A stretch of DNA of 13,922 nucleotides from NCBI GenBank assembly GCA_938041595.1, contig CALITN010000141.1, positions 1 to 13,922 on the forward strand. The letters are read 5' to 3'. The notes under the pieces were generated by a model. The model was not told where the DNA came from and did no database searches. It worked only from the letters and a program-made list of their open reading frames with translations. The position numbers and the translations under genes are program-made. Source of the stretch: an uncultured Flavobacteriaceae bacterium. Lineage in GTDB: Bacteria; Bacteroidota; Bacteroidia; Flavobacteriales; Flavobacteriaceae. Below are positions 6,208 through 13,804 of this stretch, piece by piece (position 1 is the first letter of the stretch; each line of letters starts with the position of its first letter).

Positions 6208-6960
6208 ATGGAAGGAACCCTAAGCATAGAAATCCAAAACCAGATTGCTCATTTGACCTTTGGGCATTCTGCGGCCAATTCATTAACCCCAGAGATGCTT
6301 TCGGACTTTTGTGACTTAATTCGTGAGGCCGATGCCAATCCGGAAGTCAAGGTGATTGTTGTACAAAGCGAAGGAGATCGTGCCTTTTGTGCCGGTGCTT
6401 CATTGCAAGCCTTGCAGCAAGTAGATAGCCTGGAATCGGGTAAGGACTTTTTTATGGGCTTTGCCAACCTCATCAATAGCATTCGTTGCTGTTCTAAATT
6501 TATCATCGCTCGAGTTCAGGGCAAAGTGGTTGGTGGGGGTATTGGATTGGTTGCGGCCTGTGACTATGCTATTGCAACCGAAGCCGCCGCCATTCGCTTG
6601 TCGGAACTCTCCATTGGTATTGGGCCTTATGTGATTGAACCCGCGGTGAGTCGAAAAATCGGCAAGACTGCTTTTAACCAACTCTCCCTCGATAGTGCTC
6701 AATGGCGCTCCTCTACATGGGCGCACACCCAAGGCTTGTATGCAGAGCTCTGTGCGGATTTTTCAACCTTAGACACTAGCGTTAATGCCTTGGCGCAACG
6801 CTTGGCCAGCTATGGAAGTCAAGCCCTACAACAATTGAATACCCTGCATTGGAACGATACCAAACATTGGGAAGAATTGCTTGCCAAAAATGCTGCAATC
6901 ACTGGAAAACTTGCCCTTTCGGAACATTGTCAAAACATTCTAAAAAACCTCCATGGCTAA
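6208..6960 (+). CDS. Enoyl-CoA hydratase/isomerase (crotonase) family protein
   Basis: Cytoplasmic protein of 250 residues, normal crotonase length. The fold is shown by VIVVQSEGDRAFCAGASLQAL (residues 49-69, first oxyanion-hole peptide, A62-G63) and VQGKVVGGGIGLVAACDYAIA (103-123, second oxyanion-hole peptide). LSELSIGIGP (131-140) carries E133, in the position of the second catalytic glutamate of rat enoyl-CoA hydratase. The first glutamate (GGGCE in the rat enzyme) is replaced by glycine (G113), so it may act as an isomerase, a lyase or a hydratase using one acid. The C-terminal third has the usual helical trimerisation region. It overlaps the next gene by 8 bases. The acyl-CoA substrate cannot be assigned. 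Confidence 0.9.
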   Translation: MEGTLSIEIQNQIAHLTFGHSAANSLTPEMLSDFCDLIREADANPEVKVIVVQSEGDRAFCAGASLQALQQVDSLESGKDFFMGFANLINSIRCCSKFIIARVQGKVVGGGIGLVAACDYAIATEAAAIRLSELSIGIGPYVIEPAVSRKIGKTAFNQLSLDSAQWRSSTWAHTQGLYAELCADFSTLDTSVNALAQRLASYGSQALQQLNTLHWNDTKHWEELLAKNAAITGKLALSEHCQNILKNLHG

Positions 6961-7402
6961 AATTCGCATCACTAAAGAGTTTACTTTCGAAACCGGGCAT
7001 GCGCTCTATGGCTACGATGGACTGTGTAAAAACGTCCACGGTCATTCCTATAAGTTAAATGTCACCCTTATCGGTACTCCAAGAGAAGAGCCCGGGCATG
7101 TCAAGAATGGAATGCTCATTGATTTTTCCGATCTCAAAAAGATCGTCAAGCGCGAAATCGTAGAGGTATTTGATCATGCCACTGTACTGAATGTCAGTAC
7201 TCCCCACAAACGCCTGGCTGATGAGATGGAAGCTACAGGACATAAGATTGTGCGGGTCAACTACCAGCCAACCTGTGAATTACTGTTGGTTGATTTTGCT
7301 GAAAAGATCAAAGATTTACTCCCTGATGGGGTGACTCTTTTCAGTTTAATGCTTCGAGAAACAGGGACCGCCTTTGCCGAATGGTTTGCCGCCGATAATT
7401 AG
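6953..7402 (+). CDS. queD: 6-carboxy/6-pyruvoyl tetrahydropterin synthase family protein (QueD-like)
   Basis: Protein of 149 residues. FETGHAL (H16) and CKNVHGHSY (C25, H29, H31) give the zinc-binding histidines and the catalytic cysteine of the PTPS/QueD fold. FDHATVLN (D74, H75) and QPTCELL match the other conserved family elements, including the P-T-x-E motif that binds the pterin ring, and a late glutamate lies in RETGTAF. QueD converts 7,8-dihydroneopterin triphosphate to 6-carboxytetrahydropterin in queuosine and preQ0 synthesis; the related PTPS enzyme makes 6-pyruvoyltetrahydropterin. The family is certain, the subfamily less so, since no other queuosine gene is nearby. The start overlaps the crotonase stop by 8 bases, and the stop overlaps the convergent PBP1A gene by 4 bases. 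Confidence 0.9.
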   Translation: MAKIRITKEFTFETGHALYGYDGLCKNVHGHSYKLNVTLIGTPREEPGHVKNGMLIDFSDLKKIVKREIVEVFDHATVLNVSTPHKRLADEMEATGHKIVRVNYQPTCELLLVDFAEKIKDLLPDGVTLFSLMLRETGTAFAEWFAADN

Positions 7403-9747
7403 AATCCAAGGTCATCAAGGTCTTCTTCTTCGCTTTTGATTTGCTGCTTGCGTTCTTCGGCTAAGGCTTCGCAATCCAATGGAATGGTCAATACCTCTGG
7501 TTCCAAAAACGCTTCTTTAGAAATGCCCAATGCTTCGTTCTCATAAGCGCCTTTCATATACAAGCCCCAGATCGGCAATGCCATGGTCGCTCCTTGACCA
7601 AAGCCAATTTCTTCAAAATGAATAGACCGGTCTTCACCTCCAACCCATACACCAGTCACCAGATTCGGCACCATCCCCATAAACCATCCATCACTTTGGT
7701 TCTGCGTGGTTCCTGTTTTTCCCGCAATGGGATTTTCAAAAATATAAGGATAGCCTGTAATCACGTTTTGGTAGATATAATTCGTTTTTTCCAGTCCTGC
7801 ATGGCGCAATCGTGCCCCAGAACCCGCTTCTGTCACGCCTTGCATAAGGTTGACCGTTACATACGCCGCCTCAGCACTAAGCACATCTCGGGTTTGCGGT
7901 ACAACTTCATAGACTGCCATTCCATTTTTATCTTCAATGCGTGTGACCATGGTTGGTTTTACATAGATTCCTTGGTTGGCAAAAGTGCCATAGGCACCCA
8001 CCATTTCAAATAAGCTAATATCCGGAGTCCCCAAGGCAATTGTAGGCACAGCGGGCAAACGCGAACTGATTCCCATTTTCCGTGCCAAATTGATAATCGG
8101 GCGCGGTCCTACCTTATCCATCAAACGAGCTGAAATAGTGTTAACAGAATTTGCCAAGGCATTCTTTAGGGTTCGGGTTCGGCCGTAGCGATCTCCCGAA
8201 TTCTTGGGACACCAGGCCTCATCATTTCCGTGTTTAAAAGGCTCTACGCAATACAATGCATCGGGTAAAGAATCGCAAGGGGAGAGTTTTAACTGATCGA
8301 TTGCTGTGGCGTACAAAAACGGTTTAAAGGTCGAGCCTATTTGACGACGCCCCTGTTTCACTTGATCGTATTGGAAGTGCTTGTAGTTATAGCCGCCGAC
8401 CCATGCTTTAACATGGCCCGTTTGGGGCTCCATTGACATCAACGAAGCACGAAGGAAATGTTTGTAGTAACGAATGGAGTCCAAAGGTGTCATCAAGGTA
8501 TCGACCTCTCCTTTCCAGCTAAAGACTTCCATATCTACTGGCTTTTGAAAGTCTTCCCAGATTTTATCTTCTTCCCATCCCGCCACACGACGCTTACGCC
8601 AGCGTTCGGAACGGCGAGCGGTGTACATCAATAGCGTATCCACCTGCCCTTCCCGCAAATCCAAAAAAGGCGCTGTAGGGTTTAGTTCCTCCGTATTTTG
8701 GATAAAAAATTCTCGCTGCAAGTTTTTCATATGGGCACTCACCGCAGCTTCGCCAATGGCTTGCAAGCGCGAATCGATGGTGGTATAAATTTTCAGTCCG
8801 TCTCCGTAGAGGTTGTACTTTTCCCCATCGGGTTTGCGATTGTTGGCAATCCAATCGTCCATAAATTCTTTGAGATAGGCGCGGAAATAAGTGGCCAATC
8901 CCTCTCGATGGGACTGGGGTGTAAAGCGAATTTCTAAAGGCAGCGCTTGTAGCGAATCCCGATCGGCCGAATCAATAAAATCGTTGCGGATCATTTGATC
9001 CAGCACCACATTTCGACGGGCTTTGACCCGATCCGGTCGACGAATTGGGTTGTATAGAGACGAATTTTTAAGCATTCCCACTAGCATGGCACACTCTTGC
9101 AAATTGAGTTCCTGAGGGGTTTTATCAAAATAGATGCGTGCCGCCGATTGCACCCCATCGGCATTGTATCCAAAATCATAGATGTTAAGATACATGGCAA
9201 TCAATTCGTTTTTGGTATAGCGGCGTTCCAACTGAACGGACAACACCCATTCTTTGATCTTTTGGAGAATGGCTTCTTTTTTGTTTTGGGAACGAACGCC
9301 AACAAACAACTGCCGCGCTAACTGCTGGGTAATGGTACTGGCGCCCCCTTTTTTTCCTAAGTAAAAAACCGCGCGGAGGGTACCTCGCCAATCAATCCCA
9401 GAATGGCTGTAAAAACGCTCGTCTTCGGTGGCAATCAAAGCCGTTACCAAGTCCTTGGGAAGTTCTTTAAAGCTGATCGGGGTCCGGTTGTCTCGCAGAT
9501 AGTATTTTCCTAGTTCCACCCCATCGGCAGAAATGATCTGGGTGGCCAAATTGGTGTCTGGGTTTTCCAACTGCTTCAGTTCTGGCATGGGGCCAAAGCC
9601 ACCCAATGCCGCGGTGCCAAATAGTCCAACGGCAATCAAAACCCCCAAAAAGAAAAGCCCCCAATAGATTTTTAACGGGAGGGCAAACTCCCGAATACGG
9701 GCAGTAAATTGATTCCATTTGAGCTTTAATGACGATTGCTTTTTCAT
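7399..9747 (-). CDS. mrcA: Class A penicillin-binding protein (PBP1A-like), bifunctional glycosyltransferase and transpeptidase
   Basis: Protein of 782 residues, usual length for PBP1A. A short cytoplasmic N-terminus is followed by one membrane helix (about 28-50). The glycosyltransferase domain follows, with EDERFYSH (E108, E110 area), GASTITQQLARQLF (135-148) and ERRYTKNELIAMYLN (184-198). The transpeptidase domain carries the SxxK motif GSTFKP (S472, K475), the SxN motif SVN (534-536) and KTGT (677-680). The enzyme polymerises lipid II and cross-links peptidoglycan in the periplasm. It lies 79 bases downstream of gldH, in the ricT-gldH-PBP1A order that I know as common in flavobacteria. 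The last residues are acidic (SEEEDLDDLGF). All catalytic motifs are intact. Its 3' end overlaps the queD-like gene by 4 bases on the opposite strand. Confidence 0.96.
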   Translation of the reverse strand: MKKQSSLKLKWNQFTARIREFALPLKIYWGLFFLGVLIAVGLFGTAALGGFGPMPELKQLENPDTNLATQIISADGVELGKYYLRDNRTPISFKELPKDLVTALIATEDERFYSHSGIDWRGTLRAVFYLGKKGGASTITQQLARQLFVGVRSQNKKEAILQKIKEWVLSVQLERRYTKNELIAMYLNIYDFGYNADGVQSAARIYFDKTPQELNLQECAMLVGMLKNSSLYNPIRRPDRVKARRNVVLDQMIRNDFIDSADRDSLQALPLEIRFTPQSHREGLATYFRAYLKEFMDDWIANNRKPDGEKYNLYGDGLKIYTTIDSRLQAIGEAAVSAHMKNLQREFFIQNTEELNPTAPFLDLREGQVDTLLMYTARRSERWRKRRVAGWEEDKIWEDFQKPVDMEVFSWKGEVDTLMTPLDSIRYYKHFLRASLMSMEPQTGHVKAWVGGYNYKHFQYDQVKQGRRQIGSTFKPFLYATAIDQLKLSPCDSLPDALYCVEPFKHGNDEAWCPKNSGDRYGRTRTLKNALANSVNTISARLMDKVGPRPIINLARKMGISSRLPAVPTIALGTPDISLFEMVGAYGTFANQGIYVKPTMVTRIEDKNGMAVYEVVPQTRDVLSAEAAYVTVNLMQGVTEAGSGARLRHAGLEKTNYIYQNVITGYPYIFENPIAGKTGTTQNQSDGWFMGMVPNLVTGVWVGGEDRSIHFEEIGFGQGATMALPIWGLYMKGAYENEALGISKEAFLEPEVLTIPLDCEALAEERKQQIKSEEEDLDDLGF

Positions 9748-9826
9748 CGGTCTAATGTTTTCAGTAGTAAATCTGGAAACCTCACTTTGTTTCTCCCGCG
9801 ATGATTTCTGTTTTCGTGGACTCGTT

Positions 9827-10297
9827 TCATTGTATTTTAGGTACTAAAGAATAGCCCACACTAACGATTCCTGGCAACACCTTATAGCCTTGTACGGCCC
9901 CTTGTGCGCGTTGGGCTTGTTCAATTTCAATTTGATACGGAAGACTGTCTATCAACCGAATGTTTTCTCGCCAATAGAGTTTGCTTTCTTTGACCTCAGC
10001 AAAACCCGTCCCCAGCCATTTCCCCGTAGGATCGGCCATGGAATATTCCAAAGTGTCCGTGTGCAAAACCAGGCTGTCAGAACGCAAGCGTGCAATCAGA
10101 AAAATATTGGCATAGGGGTAATTATTGTCATTGCGAAGGTGAAGAAAAAGATCGTAGTCTTGGCTGGCTCGCGCTGGTATTTCAAAAGTGGCCACGGCAT
10201 CCCATCCGGAACCAAAGTCTTGATCGGCTCGGAGATTTTGAGACCCCTCACAGGCGCCCAACAAAAGAATTCCAATAAGGCATAACCACCTAGTCAT
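9827..10297 (-). CDS. gldH: Gliding motility lipoprotein GldH
   Basis: Lipoprotein of 156 residues. Residues 1-16 are MTRWLCLIGILLLGAC, with a clear lipobox ending at C16. The mature part contains features I associate with GldH: DYDLFLHLRNDNNYPYANIFL, the DTLEYSMADPTGKWLGTG stretch, and a late GIVSVGYSLVP segment. GldH is needed for gliding in Flavobacterium johnsoniae and is found with the type IX secretion and motility genes, anchored in the cell envelope. The start at 10297 was chosen because the longer open frame extends back into ricT with no signal peptide. The start overlaps the ricT stop by 8 bases (ATGACTAG), indicating coupling. The presence of gldH does not prove motility, since many non-gliding relatives keep it. 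Confidence 0.9.
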   Translation of the reverse strand: MTRWLCLIGILLLGACEGSQNLRADQDFGSGWDAVATFEIPARASQDYDLFLHLRNDNNYPYANIFLIARLRSDSLVLHTDTLEYSMADPTGKWLGTGFAEVKESKLYWRENIRLIDSLPYQIEIEQAQRAQGAVQGYKVLPGIVSVGYSLVPKIQ

Positions 10298-11468
10298 TGG
10301 CACGAGGACTGCGTCGGCGGTTGCGATTTCGGTTGCGATTCCGACTGTTAGAACGTTTTTTGTTTCGGTTTTTTGGAGTATCAAAACGGCTGAGACTATC
10401 TTGTCCCACCACATTTTCAAAAGCGACAGCTTTGACCTCTGTTTTGGGATCTTCGCTATAATCTTCCAATGCAGCCACGGTTTCTCCTTTGCGGTTTTTG
10501 GCAATGATCTCTTGAGCGGCTTCGGCGCTCAATTCATGCCAATGCATCCAGTCGTCTTTGTAGGTGTACCAAAGTTTTCCCTTGAAAATGTCCATCTTTT
10601 GACAGAGAGCAATTCCTTTATCGGTTTTTAACTTGGTATCCATCCGAGGAAAATCCTTTAGCGCAGATCGATAGGCGTCCAGTTCAAAATTCAAGCAGCA
10701 CTTTAATTTACCACACTGACCCGAGAGTTTTTGGGGGTTTAACGACAATTGTTGGTAGCGAGCAGCGGCGGTGGAAACGGAGCGAAAATCAGTTAGCCAA
10801 GTCGAACAGCACAACTCGCGGCCACAAGACCCGATCCCTCCCAAACGAGAGGCTTCGAAGCGCAGTCCAATCTGACGCATTTCGATGCGAATCCCAAAGG
10901 CCTTGGCCATGTCTTTAATCAACTGGCGAAAATCCACTCGTTGCTCGGCCGTATAATAAAAGGTTGCTTTTTTGCCATCCCCTTGAAACTCCACATCGGA
11001 AAGTTTCATTTGCAGGTTGAGTCGCAAGGCCAATTCACGAGCGCGTTTTTGAACCTCTTCCTCCTTATTCCGTGCGGCTTGCCACACTTCTAGGTCTCGC
11101 GTGGTTGCCTTTCGTTTGATGCTTAGAATTTCGTCGCTGTCCATTGCCACTTTTTTCTTTTTCATCTGAAACCGCACCAATTCTCCTGTCAGCGTTACTC
11201 GACCCACATCATGTCCCGATTGAGAAACGTCGGTCACCACGGCCTCCCCAATGGAAGGACGAAGGTCTTCTGAAAAACGATAAAAGCCTTTGCGAGAATT
11301 CTTAAACCGCACCTCCGCAATTCGAAAGGGTTCTTGCCCGGCGGGCAGCACCATGTTTTCGAGCCAGTTGTGCACCGTGAGTTTGTTGCAGCTGTCCGTT
11401 CCGCAGGTGCCATTGGACTGGCAACCCCTTGGGGTGCCGTTGGCAGTGGAACAATTAGAACAACTCAT
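10290..11468 (-). CDS. ricT: RicT/YaaT family PSP1-domain protein
   Basis: Protein of 392 residues. The N-terminus is rich in cysteine (CSNC, GCQSNGTCGTDSC). The PSP1 domain occupies about residues 150-240, with VDFRQLIKDMAKAFGIRIEMRQIG, then GGIGSCGRELCCSTWL and GQCGKLKCCLNFE, the conserved cysteine clusters of the family. In Bacillus, RicT works with RicA and RicF as an Fe-S complex that controls mRNA processing and development. In Bacteroidota the gene is near-universal but less studied. The last 27 residues are a basic low-complexity tail of Asn/Arg repeats (NRNRNRNRRR), which suggests RNA or nucleic-acid contact; it is encoded by a small direct repeat. It overlaps gldH and starts 66 bases after trhO. 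A TATCTTTA box lies 20 bases before the start codon. Confidence 0.93.
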   Translation of the reverse strand: MSCSNCSTANGTPRGCQSNGTCGTDSCNKLTVHNWLENMVLPAGQEPFRIAEVRFKNSRKGFYRFSEDLRPSIGEAVVTDVSQSGHDVGRVTLTGELVRFQMKKKKVAMDSDEILSIKRKATTRDLEVWQAARNKEEEVQKRARELALRLNLQMKLSDVEFQGDGKKATFYYTAEQRVDFRQLIKDMAKAFGIRIEMRQIGLRFEASRLGGIGSCGRELCCSTWLTDFRSVSTAAARYQQLSLNPQKLSGQCGKLKCCLNFELDAYRSALKDFPRMDTKLKTDKGIALCQKMDIFKGKLWYTYKDDWMHWHELSAEAAQEIIAKNRKGETVAALEDYSEDPKTEVKAVAFENVVGQDSLSRFDTPKNRNKKRSNSRNRNRNRNRRRSPRAND

Positions 11469-11487
11469 AAGGGAGCGGGTTTAAGGG

Positions 11488-11495
11488 TAAAGATA
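11488..11495 (-). promoter_or_regulatory. Candidate -7 box for ricT-gldH-PBP1A
   Basis: On the minus strand it reads TATCTTTA, close to TAnnTTTG (last base differs), and lies about 20 bases before the ricT start within the 66-base gap after trhO. It suggests that ricT has its own promoter in addition to readthrough from trhO. Confidence 0.4.
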
Positions 11496-11534
11496 CGGCA
11501 TATTCTGGCAGTGAAACGACCCGATTTTCTTAAT

Positions 11535-12566
11535 TTATTGTTTAAATTTTAAAACCTCAGAACGGCCTTTTTTAAAGATTTTATTGCTGTTGTGGGTCCC
11601 GCGTCGGCGTTTGCGTTGTTCTGCTTCGGGCAGATTGACAATTTCTTGACACGCATCGGAACAACAACTTTGGGTTTTTGCCTGACAGGATTCACACTGA
11701 ATAAAGAGCAGATGACAGGCTTGGTTGGCACAGTTTACATGCGTATCACAGGCTGCACCACATTGGTGGCACTGAGCAATCACATCTTCTGAGATGCGCT
11801 CCCCACGGCGTTCGTCAAAGACAAAGTTTTTGCCTTTAAACTTGTTATCCAAACCTTGGGCTTTGACCTGACGAGCATATTCAATAATTCCTCCTTCCAA
11901 TTGATACACCTTTTGAAATCCTTTGTGCTTGAAATAGGCCGAAGCCTTTTCACAGCGAATTCCTCCGGTACAATACATCAGCAGGTTTTTGTCTTCTTTG
12001 TGCTCCGAGAGGTCTTCCTCAATGATGGGTAAGGATTCCCGAAAAGTGTCCACATCGGGGGTAATGGCTCCTTCAAAATGACCAATCTCACTTTCGTAGT
12101 GATTGCGCATATCCACACAGACAGTGTTGGGGTCATTCAAAAGCTGATTGAAATCGTGGGCATTGACATGTACCCCTTTGTTGGTCACATCAAAACTGGC
12201 ATCCTCCAAGCCATCGGCTACGATTTTGTCTCGCACCTTAATGGTTAATTTTAAAAACGATGCATTGTCTTGCTCTACGGCAATGTTCAGTCGGACTCCT
12301 TTTAGAAAATCAATGTCGTCCAAAAAAGTTTTAAACGCATCAAAACGCGGTGCTGGAACTGACAGTTGGGCATTGATGCCTTCCTGAGCTACATAGATTC
12401 GACCCAAAACATCCAGGTCGTTCCAATGCACAAATAAGTAATCTCTAAAAATTTTTGGATTGTCGATTTGGTGGTACTGATAGAACGAAAGCGTCAAGCG
12501 TTCGGTTCCGGCTTGCGCAATAAGTTCACGGCGTTCTTCAGCACTTAGTTTGTTGTACAGTTGCAT
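11535..12566 (-). CDS. trhO: tRNA U34 hydroxylase TrhO (rhodanese-domain, YceA family)
   Basis: Protein of 343 residues. The N-terminal domain (about 1-115) has the TrhO pattern LGRIYVAQEGINAQLS. The central rhodanese domain (about 130-230) carries the active-site loop YCTGGIRCEKAS with C199. FVFDERRGERIS (248-259) and a cysteine-rich C-terminus (C266, C269, C273, C279, C284, C291, C294, then C301, C302, C306) follow; the CHQCG and NCANQACHLLFIQC parts are typical of the family. TrhO hydroxylates uridine 34 of certain tRNAs to 5-hydroxyuridine, using oxygen and no prephenate. It is preceded, 41 bases upstream, by the small membrane-protein gene on the same strand, with a TACCTTTA box in between. 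The C-terminus adds basic residues (RKRRRGTHNSNKIFKKGR). Confidence 0.95.
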   Translation of the reverse strand: MQLYNKLSAEERRELIAQAGTERLTLSFYQYHQIDNPKIFRDYLFVHWNDLDVLGRIYVAQEGINAQLSVPAPRFDAFKTFLDDIDFLKGVRLNIAVEQDNASFLKLTIKVRDKIVADGLEDASFDVTNKGVHVNAHDFNQLLNDPNTVCVDMRNHYESEIGHFEGAITPDVDTFRESLPIIEEDLSEHKEDKNLLMYCTGGIRCEKASAYFKHKGFQKVYQLEGGIIEYARQVKAQGLDNKFKGKNFVFDERRGERISEDVIAQCHQCGAACDTHVNCANQACHLLFIQCESCQAKTQSCCSDACQEIVNLPEAEQRKRRRGTHNSNKIFKKGRSEVLKFKQ

Positions 12567-12591
12567 GCTATAAACGGTTTAAGTGATGGGG

Positions 12592-12599
12592 TAAAGGTA
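12592..12599 (-). promoter_or_regulatory. Candidate -7 box for trhO
   Basis: On the minus strand it reads TACCTTTA, a near match to TAnnTTTG, 25 bases before the trhO start codon and inside the 41-base gap after the membrane-protein gene. A TTTG lies further upstream but at about 31 bases, longer than the usual spacer. Confidence 0.45.
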
Positions 12600-12607
12600 G
12601 GGAAAAT

Positions 12608-12955
12608 CTAAGGCTTCTTTTTATTCTCTACAAAACCCCCTAACAAGGCGGCAACCCCACTTAAAAACAATAACGGGCGAAGGTGAATTGGCGAATCCAT
12701 ACAATACGCAATCAGACACCATAAAGTCACAAAAACCGACGTTGCAATAATCGCTCTTCGCGCATTGAAACGCATCCTATATAACGGCTTAAAACCTATT
12801 ATGCTTCCATAGACAAGCCCCGCAACCAAAGCCGATAACCAATTAACCGCTTCGTGGTAGATCCAATCCAGTCCCGCGCTTAAATAGGCAAAAATGACCC
12901 CGTTGAAAATAGCATTGACAAAAGAAAATGTAAAATATGTCTTTTTATCTCCCAT
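12608..12955 (-). CDS. Small membrane protein of unknown function
   Basis: Protein of 115 residues with three or four hydrophobic segments (roughly 9-26, 37-53, 66-84 and 92-107). Charged residues lie between them (GFKPLYRMRFNARR) and the end is basic (ENKKKP), so an inner-membrane location with both ends inside is plausible. I do not recognise a family. The start ATG 12955 sits 15 bases after the CBS gene stop, so it is probably co-transcribed with it. The reading frame and composition look like a real gene. No catalytic residues are apparent. It may be a partner or membrane anchor linked to the CBS protein, but that is only suggested by the spacing. Confidence 0.75.
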   Translation of the reverse strand: MGDKKTYFTFSFVNAIFNGVIFAYLSAGLDWIYHEAVNWLSALVAGLVYGSIIGFKPLYRMRFNARRAIIATSVFVTLWCLIAYCMDSPIHLRPLLFLSGVAALLGGFVENKKKP

Positions 12956-12970
12956 CGGAATAGCAAATAA

Positions 12971-13393
12971 TTAATACTGCTCCAAAAGGTATTTGATCAA
13001 GTCGGTAGTGGTTACAATTCCTAACAGTTTATTTTTATCATCTACTACTGGCAAGGCATGAAATTCTGCATTAAGAAAGATTTCTGCGGCAGCTTTGATT
13101 GTGGCCGATTCGGAAATACACTTCGGATCACGAACCATGATCTGTTCCAGGGTAAACATTGAATATACCGAGGTGTCTACCGTAAAATCGGTCGGGTCAT
13201 AACTATCCACAAAGCTAATTCGTGCCAGATCCGTCATGCTTAAAATTCCTATAATTTTTGCTCCGGAAACCACCGGAAGGTGCCGTACACGATGCTCTTT
13301 AAACAGTTTTTCGGCTTTACTGAGGCCGTCGTTAAGGTGCAAGACCACTGGGTTGGAGGTCATAATATGCTGAACCGATTCGCGTTGTTTCAT
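12971..13393 (-). CDS. CBS-domain-pair protein
   Basis: Cytoplasmic protein of 140 residues made only of two CBS motifs. The first (about 6-60) has VQHIMTSNPVVLHLNDGLSKA, then HRVRHLPVVSGAKIIGILSMTDLAR. The second (about 83-140) has LEQIMVRDPKCISESATIKAA, then FHALPVVDDKNKLLGIVTTTDLIKYLL. Such Bateman modules bind adenine nucleotides and act as energy or redox sensors, usually by binding another protein. The start ATG 13393 is followed by MKQRESVQHIM. The next gene downstream on this strand is a small membrane protein 15 bases away. Upstream are G-run motifs that resemble one found before the UspA operon, so the two may belong to the same regulon. The bound ligand and target are unknown. Confidence 0.93.
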   Translation of the reverse strand: MKQRESVQHIMTSNPVVLHLNDGLSKAEKLFKEHRVRHLPVVSGAKIIGILSMTDLARISFVDSYDPTDFTVDTSVYSMFTLEQIMVRDPKCISESATIKAAAEIFLNAEFHALPVVDDKNKLLGIVTTTDLIKYLLEQY

Positions 13394-13804
13394 GGCTGTA
13401 TGATTTAAGGGTGATTTTAAAATTATACAACCTTTGGAGCAATAGTTATGGGAGAATACCCACTTTTTTGTAGCGCTTTTTTATTCCCCCTTTTTATAAA
13501 GAAAACAAGCCTCTTTTAAAAAATACCCCCCTTAATAAAACCAGATGGAGTTATGTAGGAAATTGACTACAGATGCGGTTGTTAGGGTCAATCTCTGGGA
13601 TTAGATCAAATATCATACTCTTCAGGGGGATCAAATACTCAGCTCTTTTGGGTTAAAACACTGCACATAAAATGATCTCCCGCCTGTACTCTGAACTGAA
13701 AACAGATTCGAAGTGTGTTAGGACTCTAACAGAATCATTTACAACGAGGCGCGAAGTTCCTATAAGTAGCTCGAGAAAATACCTGCCCCTTACTACTAAA
13801 AATC
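13394..13804. other. Non-coding region upstream of the CBS gene, with G-run motifs and decayed coding-like tracts
   Basis: About 411 bases carry no convincing intact gene. Near the CBS start is a TATAAT-like box on the minus strand (13422-13427). G-run motifs lie at 13455-13463, 13482-13496 and 13520-13533. Further right are two short minus-strand tracts with protein-like composition but in different frames (13551-13652 and 13631-13717), and a 9-base direct repeat GATCAAATA at 13604-13612 and 13629-13637. Long open frames exist on both strands at 13653-13914, but their composition is poor for a gene. No tRNA was found. Confidence 0.5.
13520..13533 (-). promoter_or_regulatory. G-run/T-tract element upstream of the CBS gene
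   Basis: On the minus strand it reads as six G followed by TAT and a T-tract, almost the same as the element before the UspA operon. It lies about 127 bases before the CBS start. Weaker versions lie nearer the gene at 13482-13496 (five G then AAT) and 13455-13463 (GTGGGTATT). Confidence 0.4.

Noticed and set aside
10298..10504. Upstream extension of the gldH frame
   Set aside because: It lies inside ricT and has no signal peptide, whereas the start at 10297 gives a clean lipoprotein signal.
13394..13640. tRNA gene or riboswitch upstream of the CBS gene
   Set aside because: No cloverleaf arms or conserved riboswitch core could be drawn by eye.
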